Assembly: GCA_015064665.1 (NCBI GenBank)
Contig: SVRU01000023.1
Span: 1-33,107, forward strand
Source of the DNA: Oscillospiraceae bacterium
GTDB taxonomy: Bacteria > Bacillota_A > Clostridia > Oscillospirales > CAG-272
Length of the DNA: 33,107 nucleotides
Direction of reading: 5' to 3'
The notes beneath the pieces are model-generated. The model made no database searches and was not told the DNA's origin. It was given only the letters and a program-made list of their open reading frames with translations. Position numbers and translations under genes: made by a program. Below, in pieces: positions 7,162 through 14,924 of this stretch; the stretch's first letter is position 1, and each line of letters opens with the position of its first letter.

Positions 7162-9288
7162 TTAAACGTCAAGTCTTTCACCGGTTTCGGCATCGAAAAT
7201 TGCCGTTGTGTTCGGGGGGAGGGTTACGGAGATTACTTTTCCGTTCCTAAAATTGATTTTGCGCTCGCCGCCCGTCACCGTGTGAAGAGCAACCAGACCG
7301 GCGCCTGCAAAAACCGCTTCCTTTGAGTCGGTGTAGCGGTGAGCGCCGGAGGCTTTAATAAAATCAAGAGCAATGTCGTAATCGAGCTTCAACATTGAAA
7401 AATACCACACCTGCTCCTTCTTTGCCGCAGCGGCAAGACGTGAGCCCTCATACGTGGCAAGTATCTCGGCATCCTTATCCTCAACCGCAAAATACGGAGT
7501 CGGCTCTTCTGCGTAAACCTCGTAAATCTTGTCGGTTTTTGTAACACGGTATGCCTTTTGGGGCTCTGTTTTGCAAACTTTCATTCCCGTTATGTCACGT
7601 ATTCCGTCAAGCGAGAGGGATTTTTCGTCGGCGTATCCCGAAGCATACATAAAGAGAACCTCTTTGCCTTTTGTCCGCTCCTTTATCAGCTTGCGCTGTG
7701 CGTCGGTCAGATAATATGCGTCCATAAATATAACCGCTTTGTATCTGTCCATCTCGGCAAGAGCGAGTTCGCCTATATAAATACAGTCGTAGGCGACACC
7801 CGTGCGGTAAAGAGCATCGTAGAAAAAGTATTCCGCAAGCTCCTTATCCTCTCTGACAAAATAGCTTTCGGGAGTATAGACAAATAGCACGTCGGCGGCG
7901 GGCTTGTAGGGATTAAGAGTGTATTTCCCGTATATTCTCTGCATTTTTCCGATTTCCGAAAGAAGCTCGGGGGTATCCCACCAGCCGAACTTTCTGTATA
8001 TGCTGTTGCAGTATTTATTCCTGCCCATTTTTATAAATACACCGGGCACGGCTCTTTCCTCGGGAGTTCTTACAGGACCTCTGTGGTCGTAATACCAGAA
8101 TCCCTGTCCCGAAACTATCGGCATCAGCGAGCATCGGCGCAGCATGGAAACCGTTACGTCAAGCTTGTCGGGGGCGCCGTGCGGAAAATCGCGTATTCCG
8201 GCGGGACGTTCGTCAACCTCTGTCAGCCAGAGCATGCCGCGAAGCCTTGTCGATTCAAGAAGTCCGCGCTGCATCGGCATATATTCGGGCTGTCTGTTGT
8301 GTCTGTACGGAAACGGACCGCAAAGAAAATCAATAACGTCGCGGCGCTCATAGACAAGGTTTGGTACGAGGTGACCGTATATTTCATTCTTTCCGCCCGG
8401 ACCGAGATAATATCCGTAAAATGCGCCGGCAAGCACGGGTCTTGCAAAGCTCTCCTTGACGATTTCGCAAAAATAGATAATATCCTCGGCAACGACCGAT
8501 TGAATACAGTATTGCGCGTCCATTATATGCCTTGATTTTGCGGGATCTCTGAATCCGTCCTCATCCTTTGGCTGTTTCGGTGACGGGCAGAAGGGAGCGT
8601 TTGTAAGAGTTACGTCGGGCATGCCCCACGCCGCTTGCAATTCTTCATCGGTCATGTATTTTTCGCGGATGAAGCTCATAAACCGTCTTTGCATCGGGAG
8701 AGAGGTGTCGGTGCCCCACTGATGCCATTCGCCGTTAAGACCGCACGCGACCTGAATCGCAACTATAGCCTCACCCTCGGGGGTGTTCCATATATTTTCG
8801 CAGAAAAGGCGTAGTCTTTCACCCGCCTCCTTGCGCCACCTCTCAGAAGCAAGGCTCACTCTGATGCGCTTGGGGAGCATACCCTCGCTGCGCAAAAGTC
8901 TTGATTCCTCACCGTCGTCAACACCGGGAACTCCGTCAAAGAGGAGCTGCTCCTCGGGAAAATCCCTGAGCCACCAGTACGGCGGGTCAAGGTGAAGCCT
9001 TATAAGAACCTTGGCGTTGGGGTTTGCTATCTGAGCCGCGGCAATCTCCTCCTGCATTGATTCCCATTCGTACGGCGAGCTTTTATACCAGCCGTCGCGA
9101 AGCTCGGTGTCAATGCTGACAAGGTTTATGCCAAGCTCACCGAAATTCTTTATATTTTTATATGCGTAATAGGTGTTTGAGGCAGAGCCGGGAATATCGC
9201 TTAAAGCATAAAATACAGGCGTAACCTTTTTCCCGTCAATATAGAGTCCGACGCTTCCATCGGCATTTTTTATTTCAACCTTTTTCAT
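7162..9288 (-). CDS. GH42-like glycoside hydrolase (putative beta-galactosidase family)
   Basis: This 708-residue cytoplasmic enzyme (no signal peptide) has the arrangement of clan GH-A family 42. The TIM barrel (residues about 25-400) has an acid/base candidate Glu187 in GLNGEWHQW and a nucleophile candidate Glu357 in WLTEVDE. An amidotransferase-like trimerisation domain follows at about 455-600 (from PAADVLFVYTPESY), then a small C-terminal beta domain. The sequence is diverged from classical LacZ-type GH42, so the exact sugar is open. The ATG at 9288 follows GGGG with 9-nt spacing. It is transcribed alone from a strong promoter back-to-back with that of the M19 dipeptidase. Confidence 0.75.
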   Translation of the reverse strand: MKKVEIKNADGSVGLYIDGKKVTPVFYALSDIPGSASNTYYAYKNIKNFGELGINLVSIDTELRDGWYKSSPYEWESMQEEIAAAQIANPNAKVLIRLHLDPPYWWLRDFPEEQLLFDGVPGVDDGEESRLLRSEGMLPKRIRVSLASERWRKEAGERLRLFCENIWNTPEGEAIVAIQVACGLNGEWHQWGTDTSLPMQRRFMSFIREKYMTDEELQAAWGMPDVTLTNAPFCPSPKQPKDEDGFRDPAKSRHIMDAQYCIQSVVAEDIIYFCEIVKESFARPVLAGAFYGYYLGPGGKNEIYGHLVPNLVYERRDVIDFLCGPFPYRHNRQPEYMPMQRGLLESTRLRGMLWLTEVDERPAGIRDFPHGAPDKLDVTVSMLRRCSLMPIVSGQGFWYYDHRGPVRTPEERAVPGVFIKMGRNKYCNSIYRKFGWWDTPELLSEIGKMQRIYGKYTLNPYKPAADVLFVYTPESYFVREDKELAEYFFYDALYRTGVAYDCIYIGELALAEMDRYKAVIFMDAYYLTDAQRKLIKERTKGKEVLFMYASGYADEKSLSLDGIRDITGMKVCKTEPQKAYRVTKTDKIYEVYAEEPTPYFAVEDKDAEILATYEGSRLAAAAKKEQVWYFSMLKLDYDIALDFIKASGAHRYTDSKEAVFAGAGLVALHTVTGGERKINFRNGKVISVTLPPNTTAIFDAETGERLDV

Positions 9289-9318
9289 ATTAACAACCCC
9301 ATGGATGATTATAAATTA

Positions 9319-9347
9319 ATTATACCAAATTCAAAAAATTTTTTCAA
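9319..9347 (-). promoter_or_regulatory. Promoter of the GH42-like gene
   Basis: On the minus strand TTGAAA (9342-9347) and TATAAT (9319-9324) are spaced by 17 bp. The -35 hexamer coincides with the 17-bp-spaced -35 position of the divergent TATAAT at 9365-9370, so the two polymerases would compete. Confidence 0.75.
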
Positions 9348-9364
9348 CGGTGTTTTGCATATTA

Positions 9365-9370
9365 TATAAT
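9365..9370 (+). promoter_or_regulatory. -10 element of the dipeptidase promoter
   Basis: A perfect TATAAT lies 19 nt before the ATG at 9390. The corresponding -35 position (9342-9347) is poor and is shared with the divergent gene, which hints at activator dependence or a weak promoter. Confidence 0.5.
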
Positions 9371-9389
9371 AAAACGAAAAGGGAAATAC

Positions 9390-10370
9390 ATGATTTTTGA
9401 TTTACACTGCGACACCTTGTCAAAGATATTTGAGTTGAAATGTGCGGGCGAGTCGGTCGGGCTTTCTTCATCCTCGCTCGCAGTTGATGAAAAGAAGCTC
9501 ATAGCGGGAGATTATATGGCGCAATGCTTTGCCGCATGGGTGCCCGTGTCAACAAAAAACGCCTATGCCGTCTGCCGCAAAATGATAGATATATACTACT
9601 CAGAGCTTTCAAGGTGTGAGATGCTTTCTCCTGCATACACTTACTCGGATATTGAAAAACATAGGAAAGAGGGTAAAATTTCGTCGATTCTGACTCTTGA
9701 GGATGCCGCTCCGATAGAAAATGATATTGAAAAGCTTAGGGAACTTTACGAGCTTGGAGTCAGAATGATAGGACTCGTTTGGAACTATCCGAATGCAGCC
9801 GGATATCCGAATATAAACAACGCTATGCCTGAAAATGAGATGACCCGTCCTGTGCCAAACGTTAAGGACGGACTTACAGAGTTCGGGTGCGAGCTCGTTT
9901 CAGAGATGAACAGACTCGGCATAGTTATAGACGTATCGCATCTTTCGGACGCGGGCTTTTACGACGTTGCCAAAATTTCAAAGAAGCCATTCGTTGCATC
10001 ACATTCGAACTCGCGTTCGACAGCTTATCACGTTCGGAATATGAGCGACGGTATGCTGAAAACGCTTGCAGAGCATGGCGGTGTTGTGGGCGTGAATTAC
10101 TATAACGTCTTTCTCGATAGCGATGCTGAGCGCGGATTAAATACCGTAAACTGCGTTACTCGGCACGTAAAGCATATCGGTTCTGTTATTGGATACGATT
10201 ATATTGCTCTCGGCAGTGATTTTGACGGAATTCCAAAAGGAGCGGAGCTTTCCTTTGCCTCGGATATACCGAAGCTCGTTGAGGGGCTTTGTGCGGCAGG
10301 CTTTTCTGAGTCGGTTATTGAGAAAATAACTCACGAAAACGCAGAGCGCGTATTCAGAGAGTGCCTTTAG
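9390..10370 (+). CDS. Membrane dipeptidase-like, peptidase family M19
   Basis: The 326-residue zinc dipeptidase has the M19 metal ligands His6 and Asp8 (DLHCDTL), the bridging Glu104 (TLEDAAP), His184 (DVSHLSD), His205 (ASHSNSR) and Asp277 (GSDFDG). The family cleaves dipeptides, including those with D-residues. There is no signal peptide, so it is likely cytosolic and used in peptide or cell-wall peptide recycling. AAAGGG precedes the ATG by about 7 nt. The length is complete for bacterial M19. The gene ends one base before a MITE copy, which now separates it from the convergent methyltransferase gene. Confidence 0.94.
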   Translation: MIFDLHCDTLSKIFELKCAGESVGLSSSSLAVDEKKLIAGDYMAQCFAAWVPVSTKNAYAVCRKMIDIYYSELSRCEMLSPAYTYSDIEKHRKEGKISSILTLEDAAPIENDIEKLRELYELGVRMIGLVWNYPNAAGYPNINNAMPENEMTRPVPNVKDGLTEFGCELVSEMNRLGIVIDVSHLSDAGFYDVAKISKKPFVASHSNSRSTAYHVRNMSDGMLKTLAEHGGVVGVNYYNVFLDSDAERGLNTVNCVTRHVKHIGSVIGYDYIALGSDFDGIPKGAELSFASDIPKLVEGLCAAGFSESVIEKITHENAERVFRECL

Positions 10371-10371
10371 T

Positions 10372-10480
10372 TATAGCCGAAGAGAGCCGAACTAACAAGT
10401 CTTTCTGTGATAAATTTTAGTGTCTTTTGTCGCGTAAAGTCTTGTAAAGTCATACTTTACTGCGACTCTCTTCGGCTTTA
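10372..10480 (-). mobile_element. MITE copy 3, shortened and inverted, between convergent genes
   Basis: TATA (10372-10375) and a degenerate TTTA (10477-10480) flank a 101-bp core. The first about 90 bp equal the reverse complement of the right end of copies 1 and 2. The distal half is missing, and the terminal CTCTTCGGC is joined directly. The inner hairpin is kept as GTAAAGT-CAT-ACTTTAC where copy 1 has GAAAAGT and ACTTTTC, a compensatory base-pair change. The TTTA provides the TAA stop of the methyltransferase gene. With inverted ends around GC-rich stems it may also act as a terminator for both genes. Confidence 0.82.
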
Positions 10481-11329
10481 CGTTTTGTTTTTGTTTCTCA
10501 GCTCCCAGAAAGCTACCGCGCTGGCGGCGGCAACGTTGAGAGAGTCCACCCCGTGCGACATTGGAATCTTTACCGTGTAGTCGCAGTCGGCTATTGTTTT
10601 TTTGGCAAGTCCGTCACCCTCAGCTCCGAGAATTATCGCGAGCCGCTCTTCTTTTGCGAGATTTTCGTCATCGATGCTTACCGAGTTGTCCGAGAGCGCC
10701 ATAGCGGCGGTTTTAAAGCCAAGTCTGCGAAGCGATTCGACGCCGCCCTCTGCCCACTCGGCAGGCGTGCCGCAAATTCTCGTCCACTGAACCTGAAGAA
10801 CAGTACCCATACTTACTCGCAGAGCTCGTCGGCAAAGAGGGTCGCAGGACGTGGGGGTAAGAAGCACCGCATCAACTCCGAGCGCTGCGGCAGAGCGGAA
10901 TATAGCGCCTATATTAGTCGAGTCTGCAATGTTTTCAAGCACGGCAATTCTTTTTGCTCCGCGGGTTATATCTTCTGCGGATTTTAACACGGGGCGGCGC
11001 ATCGCGCAAAGCGCACCGCGGGTCAGCTCAAATCCGGTAAGATTTTTTAAAACGTCGCGTTCAGCGGTGTAAACGGGCATATTTCGAGTGATTTCATTGC
11101 AACGGTATATTATTTTGTTGACGGAATCCGAATTGAGAAGTCTTTCGTCGGTAAGGAACGACACGGGTACGCATCCGCAATTTAATGCAACCTCAATTAC
11201 GGTCGGACTTTCTGCAATAAATATTCCTTTTTCAGCTTCGAGCTTGTTTCGAAGCTGTGCGCCGGTCAGCCTTACAAAAATATCAAGCTCCGGTGCAAGA
11301 AAATCGGTAATTTTTATTATATTAGGCAT
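10478..11329 (-). CDS. TrmH/SpoU family RNA 2'-O-methyltransferase
   Basis: A 283-residue SPOUT methyltransferase predicted to methylate ribose in rRNA or tRNA using SAM. An N-terminal substrate-binding domain (about 1-100) is followed by the knotted catalytic domain with motif 1 (NIGAIFRSAAALG), motif 2 (IILGAEGDGLA) and motif 3 (IPMSHGVDSLNVAAASAVA). The start MPNIIKITDF was chosen because GGAGG lies 8-9 nt before it. The longer frame to 11383 would put the ribosome site inside the gene. The stop codon lies in the MITE flank; without the element the protein would end only two residues later. An inverted repeat covers its promoter and ribosome site. Confidence 0.92.
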   Translation of the reverse strand: MPNIIKITDFLAPELDIFVRLTGAQLRNKLEAEKGIFIAESPTVIEVALNCGCVPVSFLTDERLLNSDSVNKIIYRCNEITRNMPVYTAERDVLKNLTGFELTRGALCAMRRPVLKSAEDITRGAKRIAVLENIADSTNIGAIFRSAAALGVDAVLLTPTSCDPLCRRALRVSMGTVLQVQWTRICGTPAEWAEGGVESLRRLGFKTAAMALSDNSVSIDDENLAKEERLAIILGAEGDGLAKKTIADCDYTVKIPMSHGVDSLNVAAASAVAFWELRNKNKT

Positions 11330-11366
11330 TTGTGTTACCTCCGTTTTCTCCTTTATTGTAACACAA
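11330..11366 (-). promoter_or_regulatory. Inverted repeat spanning the -10 and ribosome site of the methyltransferase gene
   Basis: TTGTGTTAC (11330-11338) and GTAACACAA (11358-11366) form a perfect 9-bp inverted repeat with a 19-bp spacer, ending directly before the ATG. One arm overlaps the -10 TACAAT (11355-11360) and the other the 3' edge of GGAGG. This could be a repressor operator or, if transcribed from further upstream, a ribosome-site hairpin. Confidence 0.5.
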
Positions 11367-11383
11367 AAGAGAAGCGGAAGCAA
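11355..11383 (-). promoter_or_regulatory. Promoter of the RNA methyltransferase gene
   Basis: On the minus strand TTGCTT (11378-11383) and TACAAT (11355-11360) are spaced by 17 bp, which gives a leader of roughly 20 nt. Confidence 0.6.
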
Positions 11384-11419
11384 TAGAAAGATAGTGCGAA
11401 TATGTTTTATAATATGTTT

Positions 11420-12175
11420 TTATTCGTCGTCAAAATCATTATCTGATGCCAAATTAATTATTGTTTTTCCAAGCTTTTGGGCATACTTCAGACAGTTATA
11501 TGCTCCACCGTGTTCATTTTCTACATAGCATATAAATAGGTCACAATTTTCTACCATCCGCCTGTTTCGTTTTGTTATAGCCGAAGAGAGCCGAACTCAT
11601 AAGGTTTTGAAGTATATATTTTTCCATCTTCTTCGCTAAATTTTTCTTAAATATCCGCATATTTCTCTAAAAATTCAGCTCGAATATGAAAAAATCTATT
11701 ATTTCAAAACTGCTTTGCATCTTTCTGTGAATAAATTTTTGATGGATTTTGCCGTGACGAGTCGCAGAAAAATATGACTTTTCAAGGCTTGGCGCGACGA
11801 AAGACACTAAAATTTATCACAGAAAGACTTGTTAGTTCGGCTCTCTTCGGCTATAGCGCTTTTTGGGTGTACATTTGCAACACATTCGGGAACAATTACA
11901 TTATCATAGTACTGTTCATAGTGTTCAAAGTTTTTTTGACGGTATGGGAGCACAAGAGTAAATTCGCTGTTTTCGCTGCCGTAAATTCGTTGAGCTCTTT
12001 TTACAATTGAAGCTGCAAATATGTCAAACTCACCGTTTCTTCCGATATAAATTTCTAAAAATGGCTTTGTTTTTATTAATTTGCATAGAATAGGAAAAAG
12101 TCTTTTTTCAACATTTTTATACGAGGATAAATCTCGATGGCCAAATAAAACTACTCTAAATTCGTCCATTAACAT
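11420..12175 (-). pseudogene. SLOG-family (DUF1273/YpsA-like) gene split by MITE copy 2
   Basis: The upstream part (12175 to 11856) reads MLMDEFRVVLFGHRD, then EIYIGRNGEFDIFAASIVK and FTLVLPY, the nucleotide-pocket pattern of short SLOG proteins. The MITE then adds a stop. The missing end lies beyond it at 11575-11420 in another frame: KRNRRMVENCDLFICYV, HGGAYNCLKYAQKLGKT, IINLA, stop. Excising the element with one TATA gives PKSAITKRNRRMV, which agrees with the family pattern (FAI-S/T-KRN) as I remember it. The intact protein would be about 158 residues. SLOG proteins bind nucleotide-derived ligands and are often linked to phage or stress responses. A GGAG ribosome site and an intact promoter remain. 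Confidence 0.85.
11576..11855 (+). mobile_element. MITE copy 2 with flanking TATA duplication
   Basis: TATA (11576-11579) and TATA (11852-11855) flank a 272-bp element in the same plus-strand orientation as copy 1. It differs at only a few positions, including an extra A in the 18-bp internal inverted repeat and a G-to-A change that unpairs one base of the inner hairpin. The outer terminal repeats are still perfect, which suggests recent insertion. It interrupts the SLOG gene. Confidence 0.88.
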
Positions 12176-12220
12176 TGGTGCTTCTCCATTGTTTGTGGGT
12201 TGCTTACCCATTTTTTATAT

Positions 12221-12249
12221 ATTTTATCATCTAAAAACCAATATATCAA
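12221..12249 (-). promoter_or_regulatory. Promoter of the interrupted SLOG gene
   Basis: On the minus strand TTGATA (12244-12249) and TAAAAT (12221-12226) are spaced by 17 bp, about 45 nt before the ATG at 12175. Confidence 0.65.
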
Positions 12250-12328
12250 TAGAAATTAAGCCCTTAAACAAATATTTATTCATATGATGTGGGTTAAAAT
12301 ATTATATATAGGGTGCGAGGTGATAAAA

Positions 12329-12640
12329 ATGGACGAAAAGGATTTTGCGATAAGATTAGCCAGATTGCGCGAAAAGAAGGGCGTTTCAGCCCGGGATATG
12401 AGTTTGTCAATAGGTCAAAATCCAGGTTATATAAATAATATTGAAACAGGAAAATCCAAGCCTTCTTTAGACGGCATATTTTTCATTTGTGAATATTTGG
12501 GTGTATCACCAAGCGAGTTTTTTGATTTGGAATCATCAAATCCGTCCAGATTAAATTCAATCATTACCGACATGAAAAAACTTAATGACCAGCAGCTTGA
12601 TATAATTGCTACGCTGATAAAGGATTTGATTAAACGTTAA
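12329..12640 (+). CDS. XRE-family HTH regulator
   Basis: A 103-residue protein with a single N-terminal Cro/C1-type helix-turn-helix (about residues 8-62: LARLREKKGVSARDMSLSIG, then YINNIETGKSKPSL, FFICEYLGVSPSEFF) and a short helical tail ending DLIKR. The ATG at 12329 follows GCGAGGTGA with proper spacing. It is divergent from the SLOG gene, with about 150 bp between them. The pair may have formed one regulated unit, with the XRE protein controlling the SLOG gene; this is inferred from position only. Ligand and targets are unknown. Confidence 0.9.
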   Translation: MDEKDFAIRLARLREKKGVSARDMSLSIGQNPGYINNIETGKSKPSLDGIFFICEYLGVSPSEFFDLESSNPSRLNSIITDMKKLNDQQLDIIATLIKDLIKR

Positions 12641-12654
12641 AAATCAAAAAAAGG

Positions 12655-12700
12655 AAAAGCACTTACAGCGCTCATTGTTAAGCGTACGGTAAGTGCTTTT
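12655..12700 (+). terminator. Bidirectional terminator between XRE and pfkA
   Basis: AAAAGCACTTAC (12655-12666) pairs perfectly with GTAAGTGCTTTT (12689-12700). T-rich sequence follows on the plus strand, and the reverse complement of the upstream A-run provides a T-run for pfkA on the minus strand. Confidence 0.85.
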
Positions 12701-12718
12701 AATATTTAATAAAATTTA

Positions 12719-13786
12719 TTATAGATTAATTTTTTCAGCTATTGCGTAAAGACGGGCGAGGTCAGAGCGGCGCTCATCAACGAGTGCCTGCATTGCCTCC
12801 CGCTCTTCCTTGGAGAATGCTGCAAGCTCCTCTTTGCTTACAACTATGTTCTTGTTGATTTTGTCTGCTGTAAGAGCGAATGAAATATCGGTTGCAACTA
12901 TATCCCCGTGACGCTCGCATATAACGAGGTTGGAGTTGCCGAGAAGAAGCTGTTCAACGGCTTTAACGCCCATAGCCGATGCCAAAACTCTGTCGCGAAG
13001 GGTGGGCGTTCCGCCTCTGACGACGTGAGCAAGGCGCGCAAACTTGGTTTCAACTCCGGTGTCGTTCTGAATTTTCTTAGCGAGAGCGGGCGCGTAATCA
13101 GAGCCTACGCCCTCGGAAACGAGAACAATGAAATTACGCTTGCCGAGCTTCTTTGATTCGGATATCTTTTTGCAGATAGCTTCGTCGTCGTAGGGAATCT
13201 CGGGAATAACAACTGCCGTAGCACCCGTTGCTATAGCGGTATTGAGGGCGATATCTCCTGCGCCGCGGCCCATAACCTCAACTACGTTGCATCTTGCATG
13301 GGATTCACAGGTGTCGCGGAGTCTGTCAACCATTTCTATAACGGTATTCATTGCAGTGTCGTATCCTATCGAGTTGTCGGTCGAGGTGATATCGTTATCG
13401 ATAGTGCCGGGGATTCCGATGCAGGGAATGCCTCGCTCGGTAAGCGACATAGCTCCGCGAAACGTTCCGTCGCCGCCTATTGCAACGATGCCGTCGATTC
13501 CGAGCTTTTTACAGGTCGCAACAGCCTTTTGCTTTCCCTCTTCCTCAAGCATCTCAAGGCAACGGTCGGAGAAAAGGAAGGTTCCGCCCTTATTCATTAT
13601 ATTTGACACGTCTCTGACGGTGAGGTTTACCGTGTCCTCCTTGATAAGACCGGAGTATCCGCATTTTATTCCGATAACCTCAACACCTTCCGCAAGAGCT
13701 GCACGCGTTACGGCTCTTACCGCCGCATTCATACCCGGCGCATCGCCGCCGGAGGTGATAACGCCTATTTTTCTGAACTTCTTCAT
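12719..13786 (-). CDS. pfkA: ATP-dependent 6-phosphofructokinase
   Basis: Catalyses phosphorylation of fructose 6-phosphate, the committed step of glycolysis, in the cytoplasm. The 355-residue protein has the nucleotide motif TSGGDAPGMN (11-20), GGDGTFRG (104-111; Gly at the position that favours ATP over pyrophosphate), the catalytic PGTIDND (126-132) and EVMGRGAGDIA for substrate binding. It is about 35 residues longer than the 320-residue norm because of a charged helical C-terminal extension. AAGGAA precedes the ATG by about 9 nt. It is monocistronic, with its own promoter and a shared terminator. Confidence 0.96.
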   Translation of the reverse strand: MKKFRKIGVITSGGDAPGMNAAVRAVTRAALAEGVEVIGIKCGYSGLIKEDTVNLTVRDVSNIMNKGGTFLFSDRCLEMLEEEGKQKAVATCKKLGIDGIVAIGGDGTFRGAMSLTERGIPCIGIPGTIDNDITSTDNSIGYDTAMNTVIEMVDRLRDTCESHARCNVVEVMGRGAGDIALNTAIATGATAVVIPEIPYDDEAICKKISESKKLGKRNFIVLVSEGVGSDYAPALAKKIQNDTGVETKFARLAHVVRGGTPTLRDRVLASAMGVKAVEQLLLGNSNLVICERHGDIVATDISFALTADKINKNIVVSKEELAAFSKEEREAMQALVDERRSDLARLYAIAEKINL

Positions 13787-13823
13787 TTTTTAAATTCCTT
13801 TCGGGGAAAATTTTTCTTACAAT

Positions 13824-13852
13824 ATTATACAATAATTATTTTCGCATTACAA
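13824..13852 (-). promoter_or_regulatory. Promoter of pfkA
   Basis: On the minus strand TTGTAA (13847-13852) and TATAAT (13824-13829) are spaced by 17 bp, about 37 nt from the ATG. Confidence 0.75.
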
Positions 13853-13907
13853 TATGTTTTTGACAATTTCTGAAAAAAATAGCTTTGTATTTTGTAGTGT
13901 TTGATGA

Positions 13908-13936
13908 TTGACAAAAAAGAATATATATGATAAAAT
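13908..13936 (+). promoter_or_regulatory. Promoter of the MgsA-like gene
   Basis: A perfect TTGACA (13908-13913) and TAAAAT (13931-13936) are spaced by 17 bp, about 52 nt before the ATG. Confidence 0.8.
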
Positions 13937-13988
13937 ATTCTAAACTAAATTAAATAAGTGCAAAGGCACGAAAAGAGGTGCAGATTAA

Positions 13989-14420
13989 ATGTATATTGCT
14001 ATAATAGCCGACGATAATAAAAAAGAGATCATGGCGCAGTTTTGCATTGCTTACTGCGGCATTCTTTCCCGCCACCATCTTTGTGCCACGCACATAACGG
14101 GAAAATACATTTCAGATGCCACCGGTCTTGAGATCGAGACCTTTCTTGCGGGCAGCTCGGGCGGTACAGATCAGATTGCCTCCCGCGTTTCCTATAACGA
14201 GATCGACCTAGTTTTCTATTTCAGAAGCACCGATCCTGCGGATATCGTTTACGAGGGTGAGTCGAATCTTCTTCGCCTTTGCGACGTTCATAACATTCCT
14301 CTCGCAACCAATATCGCAACTGCCGAGGCTCTCGTAACCTCTCTTGAAAACGGCTCGCTCAACTGGCGTGAGCTCGTTAATCCGCGCAGTGATTATAATA
14401 TGCGCAAAAGACAAAGATGA
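13989..14420 (+). CDS. Methylglyoxal synthase-like protein with altered catalytic motifs
   Basis: A 143-residue protein that aligns end to end with methylglyoxal synthase (MgsA): conserved scaffold pieces are CIAYCGILSRH, YNEIDLVFYF, LLRLCDVHNIPLATNIATAEAL and a C-terminal WRELVNP. The residues that define the enzyme are changed. The family IAHD is IADD here, so the phosphate-site His19 of the E. coli enzyme is Asp8. ATGTTG is ATHITG. GGDQQ is GGTDQ, so the catalytic Asp71 position is Thr60. The segment with His98 and Asp101 is shortened to STDPADIVYEGES. It is therefore unlikely to make methylglyoxal from dihydroxyacetone phosphate and may be a ligand-binding paralogue or sensor. It has a strong promoter, an AGAGGTG ribosome site and its own terminator, and it is divergent from pfkA. 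Confidence 0.85.
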   Translation: MYIAIIADDNKKEIMAQFCIAYCGILSRHHLCATHITGKYISDATGLEIETFLAGSSGGTDQIASRVSYNEIDLVFYFRSTDPADIVYEGESNLLRLCDVHNIPLATNIATAEALVTSLENGSLNWRELVNPRSDYNMRKRQR

Positions 14421-14426
14421 TTTTTT

Positions 14427-14460
14427 AGGGACGACCCCGGATTTCTGCGGTCGCCCTTTT
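14427..14460 (+). terminator. Terminator of the MgsA-like gene
   Basis: AGGG-A-CGACC (14427-14436) pairs with GGTCGCCCT (14449-14457), leaving one bulged A, and TTTT follows. Confidence 0.75.
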
Positions 14461-14490
14461 GAATAACGGCGCTTTCGACGGGAGAAGAAA

Positions 14491-14922
14491 ATGGCGATAA
14501 TAAAGGAAAAAACCGTAAAAATATCCTCAGTTATAGAAAATCTTCTGCCCTCCGGGCTTTGCGACGGTGAGGCGGAGAAGAGCGAAAGCTCAGTCGAGGG
14601 TTTTTTAAAAATATCCGACGGCGGCTATGAAATAACCTCGTCCGAGATGACCGAAGGCGGCAAGCTCGTGACGGATATCTTTATCTGCGCAGGCTCGGTA
14701 AGAGTCAAGCGCGTCGGCGCGATAGAGTCGGACATGCTCTTTGAAGAGGGGCTTTCACACAAATCGCTTTACAGTATTCCTCCGTACTCCTTTGATGCGG
14801 AGGTCGCAACCAAACGCATAAGAAATTCTATGAAGCGGGACGGCGGGCGCATCGATATTTACTACGATATGAAAATCGGCGGCGCAAAGAAACGTGTTAA
14901 AATGCGCATAGAGTGCGTCTAG
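14491..14922 (+). CDS. DUF1934 (YwiB-like) beta-barrel protein
   Basis: A 143-residue protein matching the calycin-like DUF1934 family, for example YwiB of Bacillus subtilis. The N-terminus (TVKISSVIEN) is a beta strand, followed by a region with KLVTDIFICAGSVRVKRVG, then the family end pattern SLYSIPPYSFDAEVATKRI, GGRIDIYYDMKIGG and KMRIECV. No enzymatic motif is known. GGGAGAAG precedes the ATG. It is the first of three genes likely cotranscribed with holA and a cyclophilin lipoprotein, although 57 nt containing a nested palindrome separate it from holA. Confidence 0.8.
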   Translation: MAIIKEKTVKISSVIENLLPSGLCDGEAEKSESSVEGFLKISDGGYEITSSEMTEGGKLVTDIFICAGSVRVKRVGAIESDMLFEEGLSHKSLYSIPPYSFDAEVATKRIRNSMKRDGGRIDIYYDMKIGGAKKRVKMRIECV

Positions 14923-14924
14923 AA

